Below, piece by piece: positions 35,472-43,501 of a stretch of DNA of 64,000 nt. The notes below the pieces were generated by a model. It did not search any database. It was not told the origin of the DNA and was given only the letters and a program-made list of their open reading frames with translations. The position numbers were made by a program, and so were the translations under genes. The stretch is from Mycobacterium aquaticum (lineage in GTDB: Bacteria; Actinomycetota; Actinomycetes; Mycobacteriales; Mycobacteriaceae), in assembly GCF_002086485.1 (NCBI RefSeq), contig NZ_MVHF01000004.1, forward strand, positions 1 through 64,000. Reading direction: 5' to 3'. How positions within the stretch are numbered: position 1 is the first letter of the stretch; the number at the start of each line of letters is the position of its first letter.

Positions 35472-35963
35472 TCAGCGGTAGTTGACGAACTGCAGGGCCA
35501 CGTCGAGGTCGGCGCCCTTCAGCAGGGCAATGACGGCCTGCAGATCGTCGCGCTTCTTCGAGCTGACCCGGATTTCGTCGCCCTGGATCTGGGCCTTGAC
35601 GCCCTTGGGGCCGTCGTCGCGGATGATCTTGGTGATCTTCTTGGCCTGCTCGCTGCTGATGCCCTGCTTGATGTCCCCGGACACCTTGTACGTCTTGCCG
35701 CTGGCCTGAGGGTCGCCCGCATCGAAGGCCTTCATCGAGATGTCTCGGCGAACCAGTTTCTCCTTGAACACGTCGACGGCGGCCTTGACGCGCTCCTCGG
35801 TGCTGGACGTGAGTTCGATCACCTCGTCGCCCTTCCAGGCGATGGTGGTGTCGGTACCGCGGAAGTCGAACCGGGTCGCCAGCTCCTTCGCGGCCTGGTT
35901 GAGTGCGTTGTCGACCTCCTGGCGATCGACCTTGCTGACGACGTCGAAGCTGGAATCCGCCAT
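35472..35963 (-). CDS. yajQ: YajQ family nucleotide-binding protein
   Basis: This 163-residue protein starts [20 protein letters not shown] and has [20 protein letters not shown] and the C-terminal [16 protein letters not shown], diagnostic of YajQ (DUF520, two ferredoxin-like domains). Members bind nucleotides; a Xanthomonas homologue binds c-di-GMP. The M. tuberculosis counterpart is Rv0566c. AGGAGAGG precedes the ATG at 35963; an upstream frame start at 36095 is not needed. Confidence 0.92.
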   Translation of the reverse strand: MADSSFDVVSKVDRQEVDNALNQAAKELATRFDFRGTDTTIAWKGDEVIELTSSTEERVKAAVDVFKEKLVRRDISMKAFDAGDPQASGKTYKVSGDIKQGISSEQAKKITKIIRDDGPKGVKAQIQGDEIRVSSKKRDDLQAVIALLKGADLDVALQFVNYR

Positions 35964-36073
35964 TGGAACGCCTCTCCTCTCCCTCTGCGTGTGCTGCCGG
36001 TTTGTAACTTTGGTACATCCTCGTTGTACCCTGCTAGTCGCACCAAACCGGAGACGGGGCGGATGCGACACCA

Positions 36074-36156
36074 GGCAGGTTGCCCGAGCGGCCAATGGGA
36101 GCGGACTGTAAATCCGTCGGCTTACGCCTACAGTGGTTCGAATCCACTACCTGCCA
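36074..36156 (+). tRNA. tRNA-Tyr (anticodon GTA)
   Basis: The acceptor stem GGCAGGT (36074-36080) pairs with ACCTGCC (36149-36155), with discriminator A at 36156. The anticodon stem GCGGA/TCCGT has loop CTGTAAA with anticodon GTA at 36108-36110. A long variable arm (class II) and a T arm with TTCGAAT follow. CCA is not encoded. Its 3' end is the probable integration site of the prophage that follows. Confidence 0.95.
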
Positions 36157-36162
36157 CACTGA

Positions 36163-36188
36163 TCAGGCCCCCTTTCGAGGGGGCCTGA
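36163..36188. terminator. strong hairpin with TTCG loop
   Basis: TCAGGCCCCCT and AGGGGGCCTGA form a perfect 11-bp stem closed by TTCG. It sits between the tRNA and the convergent integrase stop and can serve both. The following ACGTGTTTC gives only a short T-run. Confidence 0.75.
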
Positions 36189-36195
36189 CGTGTTT

Positions 36196-37398
36196 CTAGG
36201 ACCCAGAATTGTGACGGTTTGTGACAACCCGCGTGAAACTCTGCGCCGCGATAGCCAGAGCCTCGGGCTTCGGGTTCACATAGGTCTGCAGCGTGAACGC
36301 CTTCGAAGCGTGGCCAAGCCATGCCGAGATGAGCGCGGTAGGCACCCCGCGAAGGTGCATCAGCGTGCCGCAGGTATGGCGGGCATCGTGCAATCGGACA
36401 TGCCGAACCCCCGCGGCCTGAAGCATTCGGGCCCAACGGTTCTCGATCGCGTTCGGCGTCAGTGCCCGGCCAGCCTCGTTCACGACCACATAGCCGCTCG
36501 CTTCGTACTCTCCGCCCAACCGGAGTTGGTCGGCGGCCTGCGTCTTGCGCGCCGCCTTGAAGGCCACGTACAGGTCATCCGGCAGCGGCAGCTCCCGCCG
36601 GCTGGCCCGCGACTTGGGCGCCTTCTCGATGCTCTTCTTGCCGCGCTGCAGTCGGGTGTTGACCACCGCAACGGTTTTCGCTTCTAGATCCACGTCGCTC
36701 CATCGCAGGCCGCTGATCTCGGCGAGCCGGAACCCGGCCAAGGCGAGCTCCCAGGCGATGGCGTAGCGGTTGCCCGCGATGTGCGCTAGCAGCTTCTCCA
36801 CCTCCACCTCTGTGAGGGGGTCGGGCGGAGCTGGGTCGGCCTCGATGCGGTCCACCAGCGCGGCGACGTTGCGCACCGTGTGGCCCTGCTTCTGCTCGGA
36901 CTCGAGCATCGAGACCAACAGGCCGAGCAGGTAATTGACCGAGCGCGGCGACCACGGCTTGCGGGGTTTCCCGGTGGGCGCCGTCAGTCCGCCCTCCCTC
37001 AGCGCCGTCACGAGGTCGTCAATGTGCCGCTTGGTGAGCTTCTGCACCTCGACGTCGCCGAGCTGGTCGATCACCACCGACAGCTTCTCGGCGTACCCGT
37101 CGACCGTGGACTCTGCTCGGTCGGCCGCGCGCTTCCCGGCCAGCCAGTCATCACACGCTTCGCTCACGGTCCGTTGTGTCGGCTGCACATACGTGCCCCT
37201 GGCGACGTCCCCACGGATCTGGTCGAGAGCGTCACGGGCCTGGGCTTCGGTGGGGTATCGCTTCCGGAAGCGTTTGCGCTTCCCGTCGACGACGCCGACG
37301 TCGACGGTGAGCTGGTACCGCACGACCGGCCGGCCGCCGCGGCGCGATTCCAATTCGACGCGCTTGATCTGTGGTGGCAGTTGCCGACGTTCAGCCAT
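36196..37398 (-). CDS. int: phage tyrosine integrase
   Basis: This 400-residue integrase has an N-terminal arm-binding part (RYQLTVDVGVVDGKRKRFRK), a SAM-like core-binding domain (about 75-175), and a catalytic domain with R224 (FRLAEISGLRW), H337 and R340 (HDARHTCGTL), H363 (LGHASKAF) and nucleophile Y373. It catalyses integration and excision at the adjacent tRNA-Tyr. It is transcribed toward the tRNA. The start overlaps the DUF3263 gene stop by 8 bp. Confidence 0.93.
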   Translation of the reverse strand: MAERRQLPPQIKRVELESRRGGRPVVRYQLTVDVGVVDGKRKRFRKRYPTEAQARDALDQIRGDVARGTYVQPTQRTVSEACDDWLAGKRAADRAESTVDGYAEKLSVVIDQLGDVEVQKLTKRHIDDLVTALREGGLTAPTGKPRKPWSPRSVNYLLGLLVSMLESEQKQGHTVRNVAALVDRIEADPAPPDPLTEVEVEKLLAHIAGNRYAIAWELALAGFRLAEISGLRWSDVDLEAKTVAVVNTRLQRGKKSIEKAPKSRASRRELPLPDDLYVAFKAARKTQAADQLRLGGEYEASGYVVVNEAGRALTPNAIENRWARMLQAAGVRHVRLHDARHTCGTLMHLRGVPTALISAWLGHASKAFTLQTYVNPKPEALAIAAQSFTRVVTNRHNSGS

Positions 37399-37624
37399 CG
37401 GCGCGTCCTTTCGCTCGGGTCCGTCGGAGACGGTTCACGGTGACGGGGTCGTGAGCCAGTGCCGCCGCGGTGTCGAGCAGCCGATTGAGCCGCTGGTAAT
37501 AGCGCACGGGACTGAGACCGACGCGTTCGACGATCGCTGTCTCTTTGCCGCCCGACGTCGACCACCACTCGCGCTCCAGGTCGAGCATCGCGCGGTCCTG
37601 GGCGGTCAGGGAATCCATAGCCAT
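37391..37624 (-). CDS. DUF3263 family small protein
   Basis: This protein of about 77 residues (MAMDSLTAQDRAMLDLEREW, then ...KETAIVERVGLSPVRYYQRL) matches the actinobacterial DUF3263 pattern, a short HTH-like protein found in both hosts and phages. A second ATG at 37618 is equally possible. It overlaps the upstream peptidase gene and the downstream integrase, so all three lie in one leftward transcript. Confidence 0.7.
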   Translation of the reverse strand: MAMDSLTAQDRAMLDLEREWWSTSGGKETAIVERVGLSPVRYYQRLNRLLDTAAALAHDPVTVNRLRRTRAKGRADG

Positions 37625-38031
37625 TCGTCTCCAAACTCGCGTTCCAGCTCGGCGGTCTCGTCGGGGGAGAGGTTGGACAGCCGGACCTCGACGGTGTGCC
37701 GATCGACCCACAGTTCCTCTGCGAGGGCATCGGGGTCTCGGGTCGATCGCAGGGCGCGCGCCAGGTCAGCTATCGCGATGAGTCGGCGCGCGGCGAGCTC
37801 GTCGACGATGCGTTCTTCACGGTCCCGGTACTGAGGGGAGGGGAGCCCGCGTTGTAGGTGCTGCAGTTCGTGGGTCAGCACCGAGCGCCGTTCGGCTTGG
37901 TTCAGGGTCGAACAGAGCCAGATGGTGTTGTCGCGCCAGATGCCCGCAACCCGCTTCGGGAGACGGTGCTCGCAACTCACGACGATGTGCGGGTAGTGCT
38001 CGCCTACCCAACGCCACGGGTTCCAGGACAT
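37606..38031 (-). CDS. ImmA/IrrE-like metallopeptidase
   Basis: This 141-residue protein has the zinc motif HELQH (THELQHLQRG, about residues 52-61) and a downstream acidic helix (RIVDELAARRLI) in ImmA/IrrE style. In ICEBs1 ImmA cleaves the repressor ImmR and triggers excision. Here it lies between the repressor gene and int on the same strand, so a role in switching lysogeny by repressor cleavage is plausible but not shown. Confidence 0.75.
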   Translation of the reverse strand: MSWNPWRWVGEHYPHIVVSCEHRLPKRVAGIWRDNTIWLCSTLNQAERRSVLTHELQHLQRGLPSPQYRDREERIVDELAARRLIAIADLARALRSTRDPDALAEELWVDRHTVEVRLSNLSPDETAELEREFGDEWLWIP

Positions 38032-38095
38032 TCACAGGAATCTAGGGTTGGGGTCCGACAAAAGTGTCGCTGACCAGTAACTACACCGATGGGAT

Positions 38096-38974
38096 TCAGT
38101 CGGCATCTTGGTCGTCTTCCTCTTCGTCAGACCGCTTGCGTCGGGTCGATGCCGCTGCCTTTTCGTCGATCACGGGGGGTGGCGGGTCGCTCTTCCCCCA
38201 GTGCGGAAGGTGCGTGACGGTGCCTACCTCCTGACTTTGGTCGTCCGTCGCCGGTGCATCCGATTCCGTCGCATTTTCCACGGTGTTGCCACCTTGGTCT
38301 CCTTTCTGAAGTTGCCGCAATGAGGCAACTGCGTCAGTGAACATTTGGTTGATTTCGGCCCGTGCAGCAAACGAGGTCTTGAGTTCGTCAGCCACTGTGT
38401 CGACGTATTCGCCGTACCAGTCGGTCACGCTGACTAGCGGGCCTGCCGCGGCCGACATCATTCGTCTGAATGTCGGGATCTGGTCTTCGGGGATCTGTGT
38501 CTCGACCCACTCGTAGAGATCGGCGGTTTCTCTGAGCGAGTCCGCAATGTTGCCCATGAGTTTCGTCATGACCGACCACTCGCGCTGTCCGCGGTCCCAT
38601 TCCCGTTGGTGATGTTGGGTGAAGGCGCGGAGTACTTCGACGACTGCGCGGCGTTCGCTGGGGCCGAGGTTGTCGACGCCGGGAGGTAGGACGCTGGCGA
38701 ATGGTGTGCCGGGCACGTTTTGGCCTGCGGCTCTGAAGGCCTCCTCTTCGGTGACGCCGGCGAGCCAGGCGATGGCTTTGATCGTCGTCGTGGTTGGGGC
38801 ACCGCTGTAGGTGCCGCTGCGGATTCGGTTGAGGGTGGTGTGTGACACATCGAAGCCCGCTTCGGCTGCGACGTCCGCGAGGCGTCTTCCTGACGCCCCG
38901 TTGTGCTTGGTGCTCGCGGCCTCTACGAGGTCTGCGAGCGTTGGTTTCTCGGTCACGTCGGTAATGGTGATCAC
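38096..38974 (-). CDS. phage repressor-like HTH protein
   Basis: This protein of about 292 residues has an N-terminal HTH (GRRLADVAAEAGFDVSHTTL, then NRIRSGTYSGAPTTTTIKAI). A helical middle and an acidic Lys/Arg-Asp tail (RRKRSDEEEDDQDAD) follow. Its divergent position from a Cro-like gene makes it the candidate immunity repressor. The start is uncertain. The frame opens as far as 39109, but the operator-like repeats at 39013-39037 argue for a start downstream of them; GTG 38974 is chosen without a well-spaced ribosome binding site. No peptidase (LexA-type) domain is visible. Confidence 0.7.
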   Translation of the reverse strand: MITITDVTEKPTLADLVEAASTKHNGASGRRLADVAAEAGFDVSHTTLNRIRSGTYSGAPTTTTIKAIAWLAGVTEEEAFRAAGQNVPGTPFASVLPPGVDNLGPSERRAVVEVLRAFTQHHQREWDRGQREWSVMTKLMGNIADSLRETADLYEWVETQIPEDQIPTFRRMMSAAAGPLVSVTDWYGEYVDTVADELKTSFAARAEINQMFTDAVASLRQLQKGDQGGNTVENATESDAPATDDQSQEVGTVTHLPHWGKSDPPPPVIDEKAAASTRRKRSDEEEDDQDAD

Positions 38975-39129
38975 CCCTTGTTCACTCGTGCCAGAGTCGT
39001 GCACAAATTTCGTGACAAGTGAATCACGCTCCGTGATACGCCCACCTGCAAAGTAGCCAGTTGTCATCTTGACGAGTAGATGGTTCATGGTGCACGCTTC
39101 ACTTGTCAACCTGAAGATTGGAGCGCATG
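38975..39129. promoter_or_regulatory. divergent genetic-switch region of prophage
   Basis: Repeated symmetrical elements lie here. TGACAAGTGAA at 39013-39023 is the exact reverse complement of TTCACTTGTCA at 39098-39108. ATCACG-CTC-CGTGAT is a perfect palindrome at 39023-39037. CACAAATTTCGTG (39002-39014) is nearly symmetrical. These are candidate repressor/Cro binding sites flanking the leftward and rightward early promoters. Confidence 0.6.
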
Positions 39130-39444
39130 ATGGCTAAATCACAACGGCGTAAGCCCCCGCAGCGAAGAAAGGACGTCTGGATGTACGTCCCCGATGGAGC
39201 GAAAGTCCGCCGCTGGCGCAAGCAGCGGCATTACTCCCAGCGGGATCTCGCATACCTGGTCCGTCGAACTCAGTCGACGATCTATCTGATCGAGACCGGG
39301 AAGTTGCGGGCCATCAGCGAGGACTTGGCCCTGGCTATCGCGGCCCGGCTCGACGTGCCCTGGGAGGACCTCTTCGAGGCCCGCGACGATTCTTTGCCGG
39401 CCGAAGCGGCAACTGCTGCATGCATCACTAGTCAAAGTGCCTAG
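39130..39444 (+). CDS. Cro-like XRE-family HTH protein
   Basis: This 104-residue protein has a basic N-terminus (MAKSQRRKPPQRRKDVWMYV) and an HTH_3 domain (about 25-80: VRRWRKQRHYSQRDLAYLVR...STIYLIETGK). The ATG at 39130 is chosen because GGAG lies 6 nt upstream; an ATG at 39127 is closer to it. First gene of the rightward operon and opposite the repressor, so a Cro function is inferred. Confidence 0.75.
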   Translation: MAKSQRRKPPQRRKDVWMYVPDGAKVRRWRKQRHYSQRDLAYLVRRTQSTIYLIETGKLRAISEDLALAIAARLDVPWEDLFEARDDSLPAEAATAACITSQSA

Positions 39445-39483
39445 CCGCTCGTGCGGCGACCACCAAATAGAGAGGACACCTCA

Positions 39484-39702
39484 GTGTCGGATCAACAGTC
39501 GGGCGATGTGACCGCCCGCGTTGAGAAGTTGCTGCTGACCATCCCCGAGACGGCGGAGGTCTTGCGGGTTCACAAGGCAACCATCTATCGCCTGTTCGAC
39601 CGTGGGGAATTGCGGTGGGTGCAGGTAGGTGGCCGCCGGTTGGTGCGTCGCAGCGAGGTCGACCGGTTCATCGGTGAGCACGAGCAAGGCGCGGCTGCCT
39701 GA
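39484..39702 (+). CDS. excisionase-like HTH protein
   Basis: This 72-residue protein has a MerR-like HTH_17 domain (TIPETAEVLRVHKATIYRLF...LRWVQVGGRRLVRRSEVDRF), the excisionase family fold. GTG start at 39484 follows GAGAGGA. It is probably the directionality factor for the integrase or an early regulator. The stop overlaps the next ATG by one base pair. Confidence 0.75.
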   Translation: MSDQQSGDVTARVEKLLLTIPETAEVLRVHKATIYRLFDRGELRWVQVGGRRLVRRSEVDRFIGEHEQGAAA

Positions 39703-40106
39703 TGACCATCACTGATCTGGCCGCCGCGGTTGCGGCGCATCACCGTCCGTTCACCGGTCCGGCGCAGCGCCGCCTCAGCATGTCGTATAGGCACTGGCCG
39801 ATCCCGGCCACCTACGACGCGGCGATCGCCGAGTTGCACGCCACCCGTGAGGAACTCAACGAGGTCCTGGCTGAGCACGAGAATTTCCGCCCGCTACTCC
39901 GGTCGGCGTGCGAGGCGAACGCCGCCATCGCACGCGAGTTCACCGAACTGCTAGGGGACCGCGAGCAGATCCGCGATGAGCGCGACGAGCTGCAGGTCCG
40001 CGTCGACGAACTGACTGCCGAACTCGACGAATTGCGCGAACGCCTGGAGTTCCTCGGCAAGGAACCCGTCGAGGGTCGGCGCGACCGGTCGGCGGTGAAG
40101 CCGTGA
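39702..40106 (+). CDS. phage hypothetical coiled-coil protein
   Basis: This 134-residue protein is of unknown function. Residues about 45-125 are strongly helical with heptad-like Glu/Leu spacing (REQIRDERDELQVRVDELTA, then ELDELRERLEFL), suggesting a coiled coil and dimer. It overlaps the following gene by GTGA. Confidence 0.7.
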   Translation: MTITDLAAAVAAHHRPFTGPAQRRLSMSYRHWPIPATYDAAIAELHATREELNEVLAEHENFRPLLRSACEANAAIAREFTELLGDREQIRDERDELQVRVDELTAELDELRERLEFLGKEPVEGRRDRSAVKP

Positions 40107-40873
40107 TCACCGACTTGATGCGTGGCGCAGCCGATTTCATCGACGCGGTCAACCAGGCGCTCGAGGAACGTCGCTCGGGCTTCTCTGAGCGTGAGGCCGG
40201 CGACTATCTCGACGCGGCCGGGCTGGCTGACGCGATGGTGCCAGACGAGTTCGCCGATGACGTGGTCGACGCCGAGGTGCACTGCGAGGGATGCCGCTGC
40301 CCGTCGTACTGCGCCTGCGGACGTGAGATGTACGGCGAACCTGAGAGTCCCGACGGCCCGACGCACTGGTTCCACCGCGACGACGATTCACCGATCACCG
40401 ACCAGTGCCGTCAGGTCCGCGACGAGCAGACCACTGCCCGGCCCGTTGATCAGTGCAAGACCTGCGGAAAGCTGCTCGCCGATCCTGTTGCAGCAGTCGC
40501 TATCTGCGCGTACCCATCGGGTTACTACTGCTCGATCGAGTGCTGGAAATCCACGTGGCGCCCGATCCACGAGGACGGGACCGTTTACCTGCCAGGCGAT
40601 TTCGACGCTGTTACGGCCGCGTGCAGGGCTGTCATGGAGTGGGTCGACCGATCGGACAACAACGCGGCGCTGATCGGTTGCACGCCTTCGATGGTCGCCG
40701 GGGTCGCGGTGAATGCCTATCGGGCGGCACTGCTTTCGGTCGGTCACGCGGACCTCGCTGCCCACATCACCGGAATTCAGGTCAGTTGCCTGCGACGCGG
40801 CATGACAGTCGACGCGACCTACGACGAGATCGCCAGCGATCTGCTCTCCGGCTACTCGATCACCAAGAAGTAG
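40103..40873 (+). CDS. phage hypothetical Cys-rich protein
   Basis: This 256-residue protein has two cysteine clusters: CEGCRCPSYCACG (about 53-65) and CKTCGKLL...CSIEC (about 117-148), likely zinc sites. A helical C-terminal part (AALIGCTPSMVAGVAVNAYR) follows. I do not recognise the family. It begins with GTG overlapping the previous stop. Confidence 0.7.
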   Translation: MITDLMRGAADFIDAVNQALEERRSGFSEREAGDYLDAAGLADAMVPDEFADDVVDAEVHCEGCRCPSYCACGREMYGEPESPDGPTHWFHRDDDSPITDQCRQVRDEQTTARPVDQCKTCGKLLADPVAAVAICAYPSGYYCSIECWKSTWRPIHEDGTVYLPGDFDAVTAACRAVMEWVDRSDNNAALIGCTPSMVAGVAVNAYRAALLSVGHADLAAHITGIQVSCLRRGMTVDATYDEIASDLLSGYSITKK

Positions 40874-40939
40874 GGCCCCGTGCTGCGTCACCAGCTCGAA
40901 GCCCTCGACACCAGCAACACCCCATCGAAAGGAACGCCA

Positions 40940-41221
40940 GTGCCAACCGCAGAGTCTACCTATCAGATCAACGAGCGCGAGGACGGCGCGTTGGTCGCCA
41001 CCGTCGAGCGCCCGGAGTGGCCCGAGGTGCCGAGGCAGGTCGGTGTGGCGATGCCGCACCCGTCCGGCGAACGCTGGCTCGTGATCGTCTGGGACGAGAA
41101 CGCTGGCAGCGCTGACTTTCTCGCCGAGGACCGGGCAGCGGCGTTACAGGTCTTGGATTTTCACGCTGCCCTGGTGGCGCGTCTCGTCGAGGCCCGTGAG
41201 AATGCGGCGGTGTCGGCGTGA
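40940..41221 (+). CDS. phage hypothetical protein
   Basis: This 93-residue protein has GTG at 40940 preceded by AAAGGAA at about 8 nt. The longer frame from 40880 lacks a ribosome binding site. Beta-rich first half, helical end (AALVARLVEARENAA). No family recognised. The stop overlaps the next GTG (GTGA). Confidence 0.65.
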   Translation: MPTAESTYQINEREDGALVATVERPEWPEVPRQVGVAMPHPSGERWLVIVWDENAGSADFLAEDRAAALQVLDFHAALVARLVEARENAAVSA

Positions 41222-41604
41222 CGGCGCGAGCAGTGCGACGCGGCCTGGCGCTCATCGTCTACGGCGCGATCCTCGCCGGCGTCGGAACCGTGTGGGCCGC
41301 AGGCACAGCGAAGGCCTCGCCGAACGTGGGTTGCGAGACGATCGCCGCGCCGGGCCTGCTTGCCTGGGGGCAGAAACGCACCATCTGCGACTCGCCCCGC
41401 AACGCGGACGGCAGCTGGTGGCGCACCCGGCAGTATTGGACGCCGGCGCATTACGTGCCGGTGTCGTGCTACCGGTGGTCCTGCTCGGGTGGCTACCCGG
41501 TCGGTGACAGCGTCGCGCGCTACGAGGAATACCCCGTCACCGACGCCACGGTCCTGCCGGATGAACCTGGTTGGCTGCCAACCGGATCGGTGGCGATCCG
41601 ATGA
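41218..41604 (+). CDS. prophage-encoded secreted protein, CDGP-like
   Basis: This 128-residue precursor has a signal peptide (about 1-33: RRGLALIVYGAILAGVGTVW...AKAS) and four cysteines in the mature part (GCETI, TICDSPRNADGSWWR, SCYRWSC). The segment CDSPRNADGSW resembles the short CDGP-type domain of exported mycobacterial proteins. It would be secreted by the lysogen; function unknown, possibly lysogenic conversion. Confidence 0.7.
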   Translation: MTARAVRRGLALIVYGAILAGVGTVWAAGTAKASPNVGCETIAAPGLLAWGQKRTICDSPRNADGSWWRTRQYWTPAHYVPVSCYRWSCSGGYPVGDSVARYEEYPVTDATVLPDEPGWLPTGSVAIR

Positions 41605-41855
41605 CGGCGCTGCAGCCGGTGTGGACGCCGGACGATTTCGACGCCATGGTGGCAGCCGCCGCTCTGCACGAGCCGGTCGCAGCGGTCCCTGCCGCGACGC
41701 GTGGCCGCCGATACCGGGGCAGGCACCGCGCCAATAGGTTCAGCCGACGAGTCACCGACCTGCAGACCGAGATCCGGGAGGAGCAGGCGTACGACGAGTT
41801 CAGACGAAACCTGGCCTTCGTTCTCAGGTCGCTCAGACCAGGCGGTGCGCAGTGA
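41601..41855 (+). CDS. phage hypothetical basic protein
   Basis: This 84-residue protein has an Arg-rich middle (TRGRRYRGRHRANRFSRRVT). Starts ATG overlapping the previous stop (ATGA). It might bind nucleic acid; no family recognised. Confidence 0.65.
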   Translation: MTALQPVWTPDDFDAMVAAAALHEPVAAVPAATRGRRYRGRHRANRFSRRVTDLQTEIREEQAYDEFRRNLAFVLRSLRPGGAQ

Positions 41856-42130
41856 AGCCGCCGGTGGTTGACCAGACGCTGGACTCGAACCTCGATCGCG
41901 TCGCCGAGGTGGCGCTGGGGTTGGCGGTGAAGATCCGCGACGACGACCCTCGTCGGCTGTTCGAGGAGTTGCGGTTGTTGGCGCAACGCTATCCGGCGAA
42001 ATACGCCCAGATCACCATGGCGCTCGCGGCTTTCGTAAATCCCGATGAGGGCACGGTTGCGCTGCAGGAGCGCGTGGAGGCCATCACGGAGTCGCGGGTG
42101 GGGCGGCACATATCGGCGGTGGCGTCGTGA
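41852..42130 (+). CDS. phage hypothetical helical protein
   Basis: This 92-residue, mostly helical protein (DSNLDRVAEVALGLAVKIRD, RRLFEELRLLAQRYPAKYAQ) is of a type often seen in actinobacteriophages. Function unknown. GTG start overlaps the previous gene. Confidence 0.68.
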   Translation: MKPPVVDQTLDSNLDRVAEVALGLAVKIRDDDPRRLFEELRLLAQRYPAKYAQITMALAAFVNPDEGTVALQERVEAITESRVGRHISAVAS

Positions 42131-42492
42131 CGCGCTCGTTGTGGCTCGCCGCGTGGGTGTTCGGCGCGCTGGCCTACATCGGGCTGGCGGTGTGGATGCC
42201 GCTATTCGTGACGGCCGCGATCCTTTCCGCCGCATCGGTATTGGCGTGGGGTTTCCGTGTCCACCCGGACCCCGACGAATGGGCCAACGACGAGTGGTGG
42301 ACAGACGAATCGGAAGAACAAGCAAGGGGTGAATCGGTGATGGCGTACGAATTCGAGTCCGACGAGTGGGCGAGGGCCAACCACCAGCTATCCGAGATGG
42401 ACCGCGCCACAACGGAGATCAGCACCCGCCAGTCGGTCGGCATGTGCGGAGACCTGGATGACGTGCGTTACGGGGGAGGCGACTACCGATGA
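42127..42492 (+). CDS. phage small membrane protein
   Basis: This 121-residue protein has two adjacent hydrophobic helices (about 4-22 and 25-43, LWLAAWVFGALAYIGLAVW / FVTAAILSAASVLAWGF). A long acidic cytoplasmic or external tail follows. No family recognised. Overlaps both neighbours by 4 bp. Confidence 0.68.
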   Translation: MTRSLWLAAWVFGALAYIGLAVWMPLFVTAAILSAASVLAWGFRVHPDPDEWANDEWWTDESEEQARGESVMAYEFESDEWARANHQLSEMDRATTEISTRQSVGMCGDLDDVRYGGGDYR

Positions 42493-43496
42493 CCGTTGCA
42501 CCGTTCTGGGCCGAGCACGCCGAGCTGGCTGGCCACTACAAGGACCGCGAAGAGTGGCTCGAGTTGCGCCGCACCGGCATTGGCTCGTCGGACTGCTCGG
42601 CCGTGCTGGGGCTAGGGAAGTACGGCTCCCCGTTCTCCGTGTGGGCTGACAAGACGGGCAAGTCGCGGCCGGACGACGAGACCGAGGCGATGATGTGGGG
42701 CACCCTGCTGGAGCCCGTCATCCGCGCCGAGCTCGCGCGCCGCCTGGGTGTCGACATCGTCGAGTGCCCGACGCTGAGATCACTGGAGCGGCCGTGGCAG
42801 CTGTACAACCCCGACGGTCTCATCCTGGCGCAGAACGCCCTGGTGGAGATCAAGAACGCGTCCGCCTGGCTGGCCTCCGATTGGGCCGACGGCGAGGTGC
42901 CGGACCACGCGGAGCTGCAGATCCAGCACGGCTGCGCGGTCACCGGCGCTGACGGCGCCTACGTCGCTGGTCTCATCGGTGGGAACCGGTTGCGGTGGGA
43001 GTACGTGCCGCGCGACGACGATCTGATCGCCACGATCAACGCTGCCGAGCAGCACCTGTGGGACACGTACATCGTGCCGGACGTGGCCCCGCCGATCGAC
43101 GGATCGGACGCGACGGCGGAGGCGATCGCCGCACGCTGGCCACGCCGGTTCGACGTCGTCGAGGTGGCCGAGGATATCGCGGCTGTGGAGGCCGAGATGG
43201 TCGCCTACCGGGCAGCGCTCGACGCCGAGAAGGCCGTGAAAGCTGACAAGGCGCAGGCCGTCAACCGGTTGACCGATCTCCTGCACGGCGCCGACGCCAT
43301 CACCGACGAGACCGGCCGGAAGCTCGTGGCGCTGCGACGTGGCCAGTTCCGCGAGAAGGCGTTCCGCGAAGAGCAGGAAGACGCCGGCTGGCTCCACAAG
43401 GTCGAGGTGATCGACCGTGACCGGCTCAAGGCCGAAGACCCCGAGTTGTACCGCCGCTATCAGGCGGCGTCCGTTTACCTACCGAAAGGCAAATAA
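42489..43496 (+). CDS. YqaJ-family viral recombinase (RecE-like exonuclease)
   Basis: This 335-residue protein has the YqaJ domain in the first 200 residues: WLELRRTGIGSSDCSAVLGL (start), MMWGTLLEPVIRAEL, YNPDGLI and ALVEIKNASAWLASDW, i.e. the D...E-x-K catalytic pattern of lambda-exonuclease-like nucleases. It degrades double-stranded DNA ends to give single strands for RecT, which is the next gene 5 bp downstream. The C-terminal part is helical (AALDAEKAVKADKAQAVNRL). Confidence 0.87.
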   Translation: MTVAPFWAEHAELAGHYKDREEWLELRRTGIGSSDCSAVLGLGKYGSPFSVWADKTGKSRPDDETEAMMWGTLLEPVIRAELARRLGVDIVECPTLRSLERPWQLYNPDGLILAQNALVEIKNASAWLASDWADGEVPDHAELQIQHGCAVTGADGAYVAGLIGGNRLRWEYVPRDDDLIATINAAEQHLWDTYIVPDVAPPIDGSDATAEAIAARWPRRFDVVEVAEDIAAVEAEMVAYRAALDAEKAVKADKAQAVNRLTDLLHGADAITDETGRKLVALRRGQFREKAFREEQEDAGWLHKVEVIDRDRLKAEDPELYRRYQAASVYLPKGK

Positions 43497-43501
43497 CCAC
43501 C

